A DNA stretch of 13,634 bases from DATKCA01 sp035544675 (GCA_035544675.1 DATKCA010000290.1:1-13634); one strand, 5' to 3'. Shown: positions 1 through 6,460, numbered from the stretch's first letter. The notes: generated by a model from the sequence alone, not told the origin. A program made the numbers and translations.

Positions 1-58
1 GGTCTTTGATGATCGCGCCGATGGTCCGCGCAGACTCGGTTGCGTTGTCGTTGCTCAT
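1..58 (-). CDS. 5' end of an unidentified gene (partial)
   Basis: On the minus strand an ATG at 58 opens a frame that stays open to the window edge and reads MSNDNATESARTIGAIIKD. Only 19 codons are visible, so no family can be assigned. No clear Shine-Dalgarno sequence precedes the ATG. It lies downstream of pcnB on the same strand, with heptamer array 84-202 between them, so it may have its own promoter. The frame could be spurious; the composition looks like an ordinary protein N-terminus. Confidence 0.4.
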   Translation of the reverse strand, partial: MSNDNATESARTIGAIIKD

Positions 59-83
59 GTCGAGAGTGTGAGTGAGCAAAAGA

Positions 84-117
84 CGGGCCTCGGGCCTCCG
101 CCTCGGGCCTCGGGGCC
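84..117. repeat. CGGGCCT heptamer repeat
   Basis: Imperfect 7-bp units CGGGCCT lie at 84-90, 91-97 and 104-110, with a 6-nt degenerate CCGCCT between the second and third and a CGGGGCC variant at 111-117. The block sits 8 nt before the longer GGTTACC/GGTTTCC array, so two heptamer families share one intergenic spacer downstream of pcnB. Confidence 0.75.
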
Positions 118-125
118 CGTGGAGC

Positions 126-202
126 GGTTACCGGTTACCGGCTACCGGTTTCCGGTTTCCGGTTACCGGTTTCCGGTTTCCAGTTACCGGTTTCCGGTTA
201 CC
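126..202. repeat. GGTTACC/GGTTTCC heptamer array (11 units)
   Basis: Eleven contiguous 7-bp units run without a gap. They are five GGTTTCC and four GGTTACC, plus GGCTACC at 140-146 and AGTTACC at 182-188. In the direction of pcnB (minus strand) the array reads GGTAACC/GGAAACC. The pcnB stop codon TAA (200-198) lies inside the last unit, so the array is fused to the end of the gene. Such arrays resemble the short tandemly repeated heptanucleotides (STRRs) described in cyanobacteria; they are too short-period for a CRISPR. Confidence 0.92.
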
Positions 203-1469
203 TCCGGCGCCGCCGGCGGCGCACAGGCTCTCCGCCCTCCTCCGTCCCCCGCTTCACCTTCTGTGCGAAGGACTGCCACTGCCGGAAGACGTCCACGTGT
301 CTGCCCGAGGAGAGGGCGAAGAGCTCGAGCAGAGCCAGCGCGTCGTTGAAGGGCTCGCGGTAGACAAAGCGGAACAGCGCCCGGCGATCCGTGGGCGGCT
401 CGAGAAGGCGCCACAGAGTCTCCAGGGCCTGCTCCATCTGATGGCGGGTTCCTGCGGCCAGGGCCATGCGTGTGCACACCGGCTGGATCAGCTCGCGGAT
501 GAACAGGATCACCTCGGCGATGCGCATGCGTCCCTCGCGCCGGTTGTTCTCCTTCTCCAGCTCTTCCATGATCCAGGGCAGAAGGAGGACCGAGAGCAGC
601 ACCGGGTCGGTGATCTTCCGCCCGGCCTGCACGGTGCGGTCGAGCACTTCCAGCATTTTCCAGAAGTACGGCGCGCTGTCGGCGGAGATGGCGCGATAGA
701 TCTCCGGCAGCAGCGGCTCGAGCAGGCCGCTGTCGACCATGAGGCGGATCGCCCCGCGAGACCATCCCCGGCGCAGCAGCTCCAGGATCTCTTCGGAGAC
801 GCGGGGAGGCGATGCCTTGAGAATCTCGGAACGACGGCGGACGATGGCCTCGTAGGTCATCGGCTCGATGCCGAAGCCGAGCCGCGAGGCGAACTCGATG
901 GCGCGCATCATCCGAACGGGATCCTCGCGGAAGCGCACGTCCGGCTCGCCGATGACCCGCACGCGAGCCTTGTCGATGTCGTCCAGGCCTCCCACGTAGT
1001 CGATCACCGAGAAGTCGGCGATGTTGTAGAACATGCCGTTGATGGTGAAGTCGCGGCGCCGCGCGTCCTGCAGAGGCGAGCCGAACGTGTTGTCGTCCGT
1101 CACCAGCAGCTCCGCGCCCTCTTCCATCCCCCGCTCCGGCTCGCGCCGGAACGTCGACACCTCCACGACCATGTCCTGAAAGATGATGTGCACCAGCCGG
1201 AAGCGCCGGCCGATGATGCGGCTGTTGCGGAACAGGCGGCGGATCTCCATCGGATGTGCGTCCGTGGCGATGTCGAAGTCCTTGGGCGTGCGGTTCATCA
1301 TCAGATCGCGCACGCTTCCTCCGCACAGATAGGCGCGGTACCCGGAGCGGTGCAGCCGGTACAGGACCTTCAGAACGTTTTCAGGGATGCGCCGCCGGGA
1401 AATGGAGTGATCGCTGCGGTCGACGACGACCGCCTCTTCGCCCGACGTGGCGAAGTCAGTCGGTGCCAT
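198..1469 (-). CDS. pcnB: Poly(A) polymerase I (PcnB), class II nucleotidyltransferase
   Basis: The 423-residue protein belongs to the bacterial poly(A) polymerase / CCA-adding family. Visible motifs are GGSVRDL (50-56), DFD with the two metal-binding aspartates D64 and D66, RRDFTINGM (138-146) and the RFREDPVRMMRAIEFA helix (from 179). IIGRRFRLVHI (85-95) fits the signature that separates poly(A) polymerases from CCA-adding enzymes, so its expected role is adding 3' poly(A) tails that promote RNA decay. The C-terminus is a run of arginines (PVRRRRRRR), comparable to the basic tail of E. coli PcnB. The start overlaps the end of lepB by 14 bp, suggesting translational coupling. The TAA stop is provided by the heptamer array at 126-202, so the native 3' end may have been replaced. 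A CCA-adding role is the main alternative. Confidence 0.9.
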   Translation of the reverse strand: MAPTDFATSGEEAVVVDRSDHSISRRRIPENVLKVLYRLHRSGYRAYLCGGSVRDLMMNRTPKDFDIATDAHPMEIRRLFRNSRIIGRRFRLVHIIFQDMVVEVSTFRREPERGMEEGAELLVTDDNTFGSPLQDARRRDFTINGMFYNIADFSVIDYVGGLDDIDKARVRVIGEPDVRFREDPVRMMRAIEFASRLGFGIEPMTYEAIVRRRSEILKASPPRVSEEILELLRRGWSRGAIRLMVDSGLLEPLLPEIYRAISADSAPYFWKMLEVLDRTVQAGRKITDPVLLSVLLLPWIMEELEKENNRREGRMRIAEVILFIRELIQPVCTRMALAAGTRHQMEQALETLWRLLEPPTDRRALFRFVYREPFNDALALLELFALSSGRHVDVFRQWQSFAQKVKRGTEEGGEPVRRRRRRR

Positions 1470-2214
1470 GCTCGCTTTCGTCGCCGCTCAGAGGCGTGAA
1501 GTGATACTTGCTGTCCACGATGAAGAAGGTCCTGCTCCATCGGGTCCGGTCGAAGAAGTGCACGACCACGCCGAGGAGCTCTTTGACGCGTTCGATGGGA
1601 GGGCTGCCGGGTGGAGGAGGCTCGCCCTCGAAGGACCAGTACACCATGAAGGCCCGTCCCTTGATCATCGTGCGCGGCACGGTGCCCCAGTATCGCGAGT
1701 CGCTCGACTTGTCGCGGTTGTCCCCCATCGCGAAATACTGGCCCTCCGGCACCGTGTAGGGACCGAACTGGTCGCGCGATCGATACGGCTCCGGCAGCGC
1801 CGGCAGCAGCGGATAGACCTGCGGGTCTTCGAAAATCACGTACGGCTCGTCCAGCGGAAGCCCGTCGATCGACACCTGCTTGTTGCGGACTTCCACGGTA
1901 TCGCCGGGCATCCCGATCACGCGCTTGACGAAGTCCGTATCCGGCTGCAGCGGATAGCGGAAGACGATGATGTCGCCCCGCCTGATGTCGCGGAGCGGCG
2001 TGAAACGCGAGAGGACGCTGCCCGGAACGGGCCCGTAGATGAACTTGTTGACGATGATGTGATCGCCGATCTTGAGGTTGTCCTCCATCGATCCCGTCGG
2101 GATCTTGAATGCCTGGAAGACGAAGATGCGGGCGAAATTGACGAAGATGACGGCGATCAGCAGCGCTTCGTAATACTCGCGGATCGTCGACTTTCTCTCT
2201 GTGTCATCGGCCAT
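1456..2214 (-). CDS. lepB: Signal peptidase I
   Basis: The 252-residue membrane protease removes signal peptides from exported proteins. One N-terminal membrane segment (about 15-35) is followed by the catalytic serine in PTGSMEDNL (S42), the catalytic lysine in DFVKRVIGMPGD (K97) and the conserved box GDNRDKSSDSRYWG (164-177). The catalytic domain should face the periplasm. All family boxes are intact and the length is normal for a single-TM type I enzyme. The gene starts 12 nt after the stop of the upstream PD40-like gene and overlaps pcnB by 14 bp, which points to a three-gene transcript. The Shine-Dalgarno is weak (GAAG within the preceding gene's end), consistent with coupling. Confidence 0.95.
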   Translation of the reverse strand: MADDTERKSTIREYYEALLIAVIFVNFARIFVFQAFKIPTGSMEDNLKIGDHIIVNKFIYGPVPGSVLSRFTPLRDIRRGDIIVFRYPLQPDTDFVKRVIGMPGDTVEVRNKQVSIDGLPLDEPYVIFEDPQVYPLLPALPEPYRSRDQFGPYTVPEGQYFAMGDNRDKSSDSRYWGTVPRTMIKGRAFMVYWSFEGEPPPPGSPPIERVKELLGVVVHFFDRTRWSRTFFIVDSKYHFTPLSGDESEHGTD

Positions 2215-2225
2215 CAGTTTTTGTC

Positions 2226-2246
2226 TTCAGTTTTCAATTTTCAATG
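2226..2246. repeat. Short TTCAATT-type heptamer repeat (3 units)
   Basis: Three 7-bp units follow each other: TTCAGTT (2226-2232), TTCAATT (2233-2239) and TTCAATG (2240-2246). They are AT-rich in a GC-rich background and straddle the 3' end of the PD40-like gene, whose TGA stop (2229-2227) lies in the first unit. With only three units this is weak alone; it gains weight from the same arrangement at other 3' ends in the window. Confidence 0.55.
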
Positions 2247-3309
2247 CTTCGGCAACGAACCCGGCCGCAAACGATTTTACGCCAGCGGGTGCGACCACCA
2301 GCGATCGCTCTTCGCGACGGTAGCGCCCGCTCGGGACCGCCGTGCTCCCCCGGATCACCACCGCCGGTGCCGGCGCCGAGACCGGGAACGCCGTCGCATT
2401 CACCACGAAGATACGGTTCCCGTCCGCCCACGGGAGGCCCCGGACGCGCTCCCAGAGCGCATCGCCGGGCGCCGCGGTGGTGATGATGCAGCCGGCGCGC
2501 GTCGAACCGAGCAGCGCCCCTCGCGCGTCATCCCACTCGTTGAGCCGCCCTCCCGTCATCCAGACGACGATCGGCAGCTTCTCCTCGTAGCGCATCGACG
2601 AGGGCCGCATCAGCAGCGATCCCGGGCCGAACGGCTCGAGGCTGTAGTCGAGCCGCACCGCGGCGTCCATGGCCCGCCGCCGCTCCTCGCCGCCGTACTT
2701 CATGACCTCCACCCGCTCCGAGGCCTCGGGCGACTCGAATGTGACTGCGAAGCGTTCCGACGCACTGTCCCACGCCAGCGAGTTGACCACGCTGTCGGGG
2801 AAGTCGATGGTGAGCTGAAACGCCGTGAGCACGTGGATCGTCCGCACGAAGTCGCCGCTGGGCGTCCGCAGGACGTAGCTGAACTTGTTCCCGCGGAGCG
2901 CCCATTTCGGATCGGTCTCGTCGGCGGGATCCTCCGGAATCCAGTTCACGGCACTCCCCTCCAGTGCCACGAGCGCGACGTCGAAGTTGTCCGCCCGCTT
3001 CGCCGAGAACGCGATCTCGCGGCGGTCCAGCGACACGTCGAACGACTGAATGGCCGGGAACGGAGGGGTGAGCGTCACGCCATCCCGGACCAGGACCTGG
3101 CCCTCCGGGCGCGTTTCGATCCGGACGCTCGCTGCCGGCCCCGCCGGGCGCGGCACCGCACGGACGGCGCCGTCCGCGCCGAGCTCGACAGGACCCACGC
3201 GGGGCGCCTGCGGCGTGCTCATCCACGCTTCCGGGATGGGAAGTGACGCCGTCGCGCACGAGAGGAAAACCGTCAGAAATGGAAGGCTGAGCGCCCTCGT
3301 CCGGAGCAT
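2227..3309 (-). CDS. Exported PD40/TolB-like beta-propeller-type protein of unknown function
   Basis: A 360-residue protein is read from the ATG at 3309; an in-frame ATG at 3330 would add seven residues (MVYNQNS). I prefer 3309 because it begins a clean signal sequence, MLRTRALSLPFLTVFLSCA, with a cysteine at residue 18 that could be lipidated, although the lipobox (FLSC) is imperfect. The middle contains stretches such as SLDRREIAFSAKR and LAWDSASERFAVTFES, which look like PD40/TolB beta-propeller blades, a structural guess only. It heads the operon with lepB and pcnB. A TACAAT box 10 nt before the ATG and no Shine-Dalgarno suggest leaderless translation. The C-terminal codons and stop are within a short heptamer repeat. 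Specific function not recognised. Confidence 0.75.
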   Translation of the reverse strand: MLRTRALSLPFLTVFLSCATASLPIPEAWMSTPQAPRVGPVELGADGAVRAVPRPAGPAASVRIETRPEGQVLVRDGVTLTPPFPAIQSFDVSLDRREIAFSAKRADNFDVALVALEGSAVNWIPEDPADETDPKWALRGNKFSYVLRTPSGDFVRTIHVLTAFQLTIDFPDSVVNSLAWDSASERFAVTFESPEASERVEVMKYGGEERRRAMDAAVRLDYSLEPFGPGSLLMRPSSMRYEEKLPIVVWMTGGRLNEWDDARGALLGSTRAGCIITTAAPGDALWERVRGLPWADGNRIFVVNATAFPVSAPAPAVVIRGSTAVPSGRYRREERSLVVAPAGVKSFAAGFVAEALKIEN

Positions 3310-3318
3310 CGAATTTTG

Positions 3319-3324
3319 ATTGTA
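3319..3324 (-). promoter_or_regulatory. Putative -10 box (TACAAT) of the PD40-like/lepB/pcnB operon
   Basis: On the minus strand TACAAT matches TATAAT at five of six positions and ends 10 nt before the ATG at 3309. Transcription from it would start within a few bases of that ATG, and no Shine-Dalgarno is present. No convincing -35 box is visible. The whole 3310-3395 divergent spacer is strongly AT-rich compared with its surroundings. Confidence 0.4.
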
Positions 3325-3368
3325 AACCATTGAATTAAAAAGAGAAAGTTATTGGTATATAAACTGCT

Positions 3369-3374
3369 AATAAT
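3369..3374 (+). promoter_or_regulatory. Putative -10 region (AATAAT) for the tonB-like gene
   Basis: In the AT-rich divergent spacer, AATAAT (five of six to TATAAT) lies 21 nt before the tonB-like ATG. The -35 region is not recognisable, so placement is tentative; nearby TATATA at 3356-3361 is an alternative. Confidence 0.3.
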
Positions 3375-3384
3375 ACTGCTGAAC

Positions 3385-3390
3385 GGAGAA
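3385..3390 (+). promoter_or_regulatory. Ribosome binding site of the tonB-like gene
   Basis: GGAGAA is 5 nt before the ATG at 3396 and fixes that start. Confidence 0.7.
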
Positions 3391-3395
3391 AACGA

Positions 3396-4331
3396 ATGGA
3401 TCTCCAAAGCAACCTCATCGAATCTGGCAAGCAGAAGCAGCATGGAGGCGGCTGGAAGGCCTCCCTCTTCTCAGTCGGAGCCCACGGGCTCCTTGTTGGC
3501 GCAATCATTCTCGTAGGCGCGTCGGCCACGCACAAGGTCGACGCGGAAGATCAACCGATTCGGGCGTTCATGACGCAGGGTGCGGCCCCACCGCCGCCTC
3601 CCCCGCCCCCGCCGCCCCCTCCGGCCGCAAGCTCGAGCGCTCCCAGAGCCACCCCGAAGGTCGAGCCACGCGTCGAGCCTCGGCCGGTGCAGCGAACCGT
3701 CATGACACCGCCGGTCGAGACCCCGACGGAACTGCCGAAGGTCATCATCCCGGTCGCCACGCAGATCGCCGATCCCGGCCCGGCTCAGTCGCTTCCGAGC
3801 TCGGAGCCCGTGGGCGCGGTCGAGGGCGGCGTCGCGGGCGGTGTCGCCGGCGGCGTGCCTGGAGGTGAGATCGGGGGCATCGTGGGCGGCGAGATTGGTG
3901 GAGTGAAGGGCGGCGAGATCGGCGGCGTCAAAGGCGGCGAGATCGGCGGAGTCCTTGGCGGTAAAGTCGGCGGAACCGGAACAGGAACCGCGGGCGACGG
4001 AACCGGCGGTGTCGAATCGCCTGTGGCCATGCCCGTGGGACCCGTGCGCGTCGGCGGCAACGTGAAGGCACCCGTGGTGACGCGCCGCATCAACCCCAAC
4101 TACACCGATACGGCCAGGACTGGTCGCGTGCAGGGCGTGGTCATCGTCGAAGCGATCATCGACAAGCACGGCAACGTCGACCGTGTGAAAGTGATCAAGG
4201 GATTGCCGCTGGGCTTGTCCGAAGAGGCCGAGCGCGCAGTGCGTCAATGGAAGTTCAAGCCGGGTACGATGGGCGGCCGGCCGGTCGACGTCATCTTCAA
4301 CCTGACGGTGAACTTCACGCTGCAACGTTAA
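3396..4331 (+). CDS. TonB-family energy-transducing protein
   Basis: The 311-residue protein likely transmits proton-motive force from an ExbB/ExbD complex to outer-membrane receptors. It has a cytoplasmic N-terminus, one membrane segment (about 23-43), a run of 12 prolines (65-76), a P/V/E-rich stretch to about 135, a glycine-rich repeat (143-193, recurring GGEIGGVK) and a C-terminal TonB domain (about 224-311) with QGVVIVEAIID, AVRQWKFKPG and the final VNFTLQR. The Pro + Gly-repeat + 'VNFTLQ' plan is typical of Acidobacteriota TonB proteins. No exbB/exbD or receptor gene is nearby, so the partner is unknown. It is divergent from the lepB operon. The TAA stop is 3 nt before heptamer array 4335-4381. 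The C-tract coding the prolines could be prone to slippage. Confidence 0.92.
   Translation: MDLQSNLIESGKQKQHGGGWKASLFSVGAHGLLVGAIILVGASATHKVDAEDQPIRAFMTQGAAPPPPPPPPPPPPAASSSAPRATPKVEPRVEPRPVQRTVMTPPVETPTELPKVIIPVATQIADPGPAQSLPSSEPVGAVEGGVAGGVAGGVPGGEIGGIVGGEIGGVKGGEIGGVKGGEIGGVLGGKVGGTGTGTAGDGTGGVESPVAMPVGPVRVGGNVKAPVVTRRINPNYTDTARTGRVQGVVIVEAIIDKHGNVDRVKVIKGLPLGLSEEAERAVRQWKFKPGTMGGRPVDVIFNLTVNFTLQR
3822..3974 (+). repeat. Glycine-rich coding repeat within the tonB-like gene
   Basis: The DNA encodes residues 143-193. In the centre a 24-nt unit (GGCGGCGAGATCGGCGGCGT plus 4 nt) recurs about four times in frame with synonymous differences, encoding GGEIGG followed by IV, VK, VK or VL. Flanking GGVAGGVAGGVPGG repeats have a shorter period. 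Expansion in 24-nt steps would lengthen the periplasmic spacer without a frameshift. Confidence 0.8.
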
Positions 4332-4334
4332 CCT

Positions 4335-4381
4335 GGGGCTCGGGGCTCGGGGCTCCGGGCTCCGGGCTCCGGGCTCGGGGC
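4335..4381. repeat. GGGGCTC/CGGGCTC heptamer array (left of the four-helix-bundle gene)
   Basis: Three GGGGCTC units (4335-4355), three CGGGCTC units (4356-4376) and a partial GGGGC follow the tonB stop after 3 nt. The array is the inverse of the GAGCCCC array at 4749-4797, so the two bracket the small gene between them as inverted repeats. Its G-rich strand is the sense strand of tonB. Confidence 0.92.
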
Positions 4382-4394
4382 AATGTATCCGAGG

Positions 4395-4400
4395 TACACT
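4395..4400 (+). promoter_or_regulatory. Possible -10 box (TACACT) for the four-helix-bundle gene
   Basis: TACACT sits just inside the left heptamer array and 69 nt before the preferred ATG at 4470. It is the only promoter-like hexamer noticed in this spacer; a -35 box would fall in the G-rich array and is not recognisable. Confidence 0.2.
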
Positions 4401-4469
4401 CTCGCGCCACACACACCTGCCGGGTCATCGTCCGATTCTCACCTCTCTCTCGGCATCAACATTTCGATA

Positions 4470-4778
4470 ATGACCTACTACCGCGACGTGCACGCGTGGC
4501 AGATGCGCGCATCGGTTTCGATTCCAAGCAACATCGCCGAAGGATACGGGAGGTGGTCCCGACGCGAGCACGTCCATTTCCTCTACATCGCGCGCGGATC
4601 GCTTCTCGAGCTCGAGACACAACTCTTCATCGCCTTCGATCTCGAGTACTTGCGACCGGCGCAGTTCGATGACCTGCTGCGCACGACGGAAGCAATCGGT
4701 CGGAAGCTCAATGGTTTGATCCGCTACTACAAACATAACGGATCCCCCGAGCCCCGACCCCCGACCCCGGAGCCCTGA
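4470..4778 (+). CDS. Four-helix-bundle protein (S23 / 23S rRNA intervening-sequence protein family), internally shortened
   Basis: The frame also opens at 4383, but homologous-looking sequence begins at the ATG at 4470 (MTYYRDVHAWQ), giving 102 residues. Family hallmarks are a YRDV.AWQ start, SVSIPSNIAEGYGR, HFLYIARGSLLELETQL and a final hydrophobic helix. Family members normally have about 25-30 residues (most of helix 1 and the turn to helix 2) between 'WQ' and 'RRA.SIPSNIAEG'; here WQ runs directly into MRASVSIPSN, which suggests an in-frame internal deletion. The last residues, SPEPRPPTPEP, and the stop are encoded by heptamer array 4749-4797. The gene stands alone between inverted arrays and between the 3' ends of tonB and P5C dehydrogenase. 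Members occur in 23S rRNA intervening sequences and resemble the DGR accessory protein Avd; function of free-standing ones is unknown. It may be a decayed gene. Confidence 0.78.
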   Translation: MTYYRDVHAWQMRASVSIPSNIAEGYGRWSRREHVHFLYIARGSLLELETQLFIAFDLEYLRPAQFDDLLRTTEAIGRKLNGLIRYYKHNGSPEPRPPTPEP

Positions 4779-4797
4779 GCCCCGACCCCCGAGCCCT
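4749..4797. repeat. GAGCCCC/GACCCCC heptamer array (right of the four-helix-bundle gene)
   Basis: Seven contiguous 7-bp units run from 4749 to 4797: GAGCCCC, GACCCCC, GACCCCG, GAGCCCT, GAGCCCC, GACCCCC and GAGCCCT. They are the reverse complement type of array 4335-4381. Two stop codons lie in it: the four-helix-bundle TGA (4776-4778, plus) and the P5C dehydrogenase TAG (4798-4796, minus) at its right edge. Confidence 0.92.
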
Positions 4798-6358
4798 ACC
4801 TTCCAACCTTGCGGGCGATCGACTTTGCCTGCAGGAAGAGCCCGAGGTAATCGCGGCCGCCGGCTTTGGAATCGGTGCCGGACATGTTGAACCCGCCGAA
4901 TGGGTGCACGCCGACCAGAGCGCCGGTGCACTTCCGGTTCAGATAGAGGTTGCCGACGAAGAACTCGTTGCGCGCCCGCTCGAGCTTCTGCTCGTTGTCG
5001 GTGAAAACCGCGCCGGTCAGTCCGTACTGCGTGTCGTTGGCGATGCGCAGCGCGTCGTCGAAGTCCTTCGCCTTCATGACCGCCAGAACGGGCCCGAAGA
5101 TCTCCTCCTGCGCGATGGTCGACTTCGGGTCCACGGGACCGATCACGGTCGGCTCGATGAAGAACCCCTTCTCCGGATCGGCGTTGCCTCCGGCCAGGAC
5201 TTCGCCGTCCTTTGAGCCCTTCTCGATGTAGGCCTTGATCGTCTTCATCGCCTTCTCGTTCACGACCGGCCCGATCTGCGCGTTCGGATCGTCGGGCGCA
5301 CCGATGCGCAGCTTCCTGGTCTTCTCCACGACCATCGGCATGAACCGGTCGTAGATGGCCTCGTCGACGATCAGGCGCGAGCAGGCGGAGCACTTCTGTC
5401 CCTGAAATCCGAAAGCCGAGGCGACGACGGCGGTGGCGGCCTCGTCGAGGTTCGAGGTTTCGCGGTCGACGATGATGGCGTCCTTCCCGCCCATCTCGGC
5501 GATGACCCGCTTGATCCAGAGCTGCCCCTTCGGCGTCTTGGCGGCCTCGGCGTTGATGTGCAGCCCCACCTCCTTCGATCCGGTGAAGGCGATGAAACGG
5601 ACCTTCGTATGCTGGATGAGCGGATCGCCCACTTCGCCGCCCGAGCCGCTGAGGAAGTTGACGACGCCGGGCGGCATCCCCGCTTCCTCGAGCAGCGCGA
5701 AGAAGCGGTACGCGATCCACGGTGCGTCGGACGAAGGCTTGAGCACGACCGTATTTCCTGCGGCCACGGCGGCCGTGGTCATGCCGGCCATGATGGCCAG
5801 CGGGAAGTTCCACGGCGGAATCACGGCCCCGACGCCGAGAGGGATGTAGACCAGATGGTTCTCCTCGAACTCGATGCGGGTGACGGGATGCTCCCCGCCC
5901 CAGCGGTACGCCTCGCGCGCGTAAAACTCGAGGAAGTCGATCGCCTCCGCGGTGTCGGCATCGGCCTCCGGCCAGCTCTTGCCGACCTCCAGGATCATCG
6001 TCGCGGAGAACTCGTGCTTCCTCCGGCGCAACAGGTCCGCGGCTTTCAGGAGGAGCCCGGCGCGCGTGTCGACGGATTCGCGCTTCCATGTCTCGAAGGC
6101 GGCGAATGCGGTCTCCACGGCGCGCTCCACGTGAGCGCGCGTGCCCTTCTGGAACCTGCCGACGACCTGCGTCTTATTGGCGGGGTTCAGGGAGTCGAAG
6201 GTCGGGAGGCCGGTGATCCGCTGGCCGTTGATGACGAGCGGATACTCACGCCCGAGCTCGGCCTTGACCGTGGCCAGAGCGGCTTCCATGGAAGACTTGT
6301 TCTCGGGCTTGCTGAAATCGGTCAGCGCCTCGTTCTTGAATTCGGAGAGTTTGCGCAT
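4796..6358 (-). CDS. L-glutamate gamma-semialdehyde (1-pyrroline-5-carboxylate) dehydrogenase
   Basis: The 520-residue aldehyde dehydrogenase should oxidise glutamate semialdehyde to glutamate with NAD(P)+, the second step of proline breakdown, in the cytoplasm. Family features are PWNFP (182-186), the cofactor lysine in VVLKPSS (K207), the general base in IAEMGGKDA (E288), the catalytic cysteine in GFQGQKCSACSR (C323), QEEIFGP (417-423) and the C-terminal HPFGGFNMSGTDSKAGG block typical of the RocA / PruA-domain P5C dehydrogenases. Length suits the monofunctional enzyme. No proline dehydrogenase gene is in the window. The ATG follows an AAAGG at 11 nt, a slightly long spacing. Its TAG stop is at the edge of heptamer array 4749-4797, convergent with tonB and the four-helix-bundle gene. 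The symbol rocA or pruA would be a convention only. Confidence 0.93.
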   Translation of the reverse strand: MRKLSEFKNEALTDFSKPENKSSMEAALATVKAELGREYPLVINGQRITGLPTFDSLNPANKTQVVGRFQKGTRAHVERAVETAFAAFETWKRESVDTRAGLLLKAADLLRRRKHEFSATMILEVGKSWPEADADTAEAIDFLEFYAREAYRWGGEHPVTRIEFEENHLVYIPLGVGAVIPPWNFPLAIMAGMTTAAVAAGNTVVLKPSSDAPWIAYRFFALLEEAGMPPGVVNFLSGSGGEVGDPLIQHTKVRFIAFTGSKEVGLHINAEAAKTPKGQLWIKRVIAEMGGKDAIIVDRETSNLDEAATAVVASAFGFQGQKCSACSRLIVDEAIYDRFMPMVVEKTRKLRIGAPDDPNAQIGPVVNEKAMKTIKAYIEKGSKDGEVLAGGNADPEKGFFIEPTVIGPVDPKSTIAQEEIFGPVLAVMKAKDFDDALRIANDTQYGLTGAVFTDNEQKLERARNEFFVGNLYLNRKCTGALVGVHPFGGFNMSGTDSKAGGRDYLGLFLQAKSIARKVGR

Positions 6359-6456
6359 ACTGACAGTTACCTTTCACCAGGAGGTTGAGACCGCCTCGGC
6401 GTCCAGATTGCACAGCCGGGCGAAGGCAAGGCCCGCAATGTTATCGAAATCAGGGT

Positions 6457-6460
6457 GGAG
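6457..6460 (+). promoter_or_regulatory. Ribosome binding site deciding the start at 6468
   Basis: GGAG lies 7 nt before the ATG at 6468, whereas upstream in-frame starts (for example 6438) lack one. This places the signal peptide at the true N-terminus. The remaining divergent spacer (6359-6467) showed no clear promoter. Confidence 0.6.

Noticed and set aside
126..202. CRISPR array
   Set aside because: Repeat units are 7 bp, with no spacers and no cas genes.
72..1499. Long plus-strand open frame opposite pcnB
   Set aside because: Shadow of pcnB in GC-rich DNA: no family motif, and its start is translated heptamer repeat, while the minus strand carries intact enzyme motifs.
1447..3246. Long plus-strand open frame opposite lepB and the PD40-like gene
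   Set aside because: It crosses two genes on the other strand and has the H/R/D/V-rich composition of an antisense frame.
4383..4469. Upstream start for the four-helix-bundle gene
   Set aside because: The 29 extra residues (MYPRYTLAPHTPAG...) do not resemble the family and have no better ribosome binding site; kept only as an alternative.
4470..4778. Diversity-generating retroelement accessory gene (Avd)
   Set aside because: No reverse transcriptase and no template/variable repeat pair are in the window; the conserved motifs fit the free-standing S23/IVP family better.
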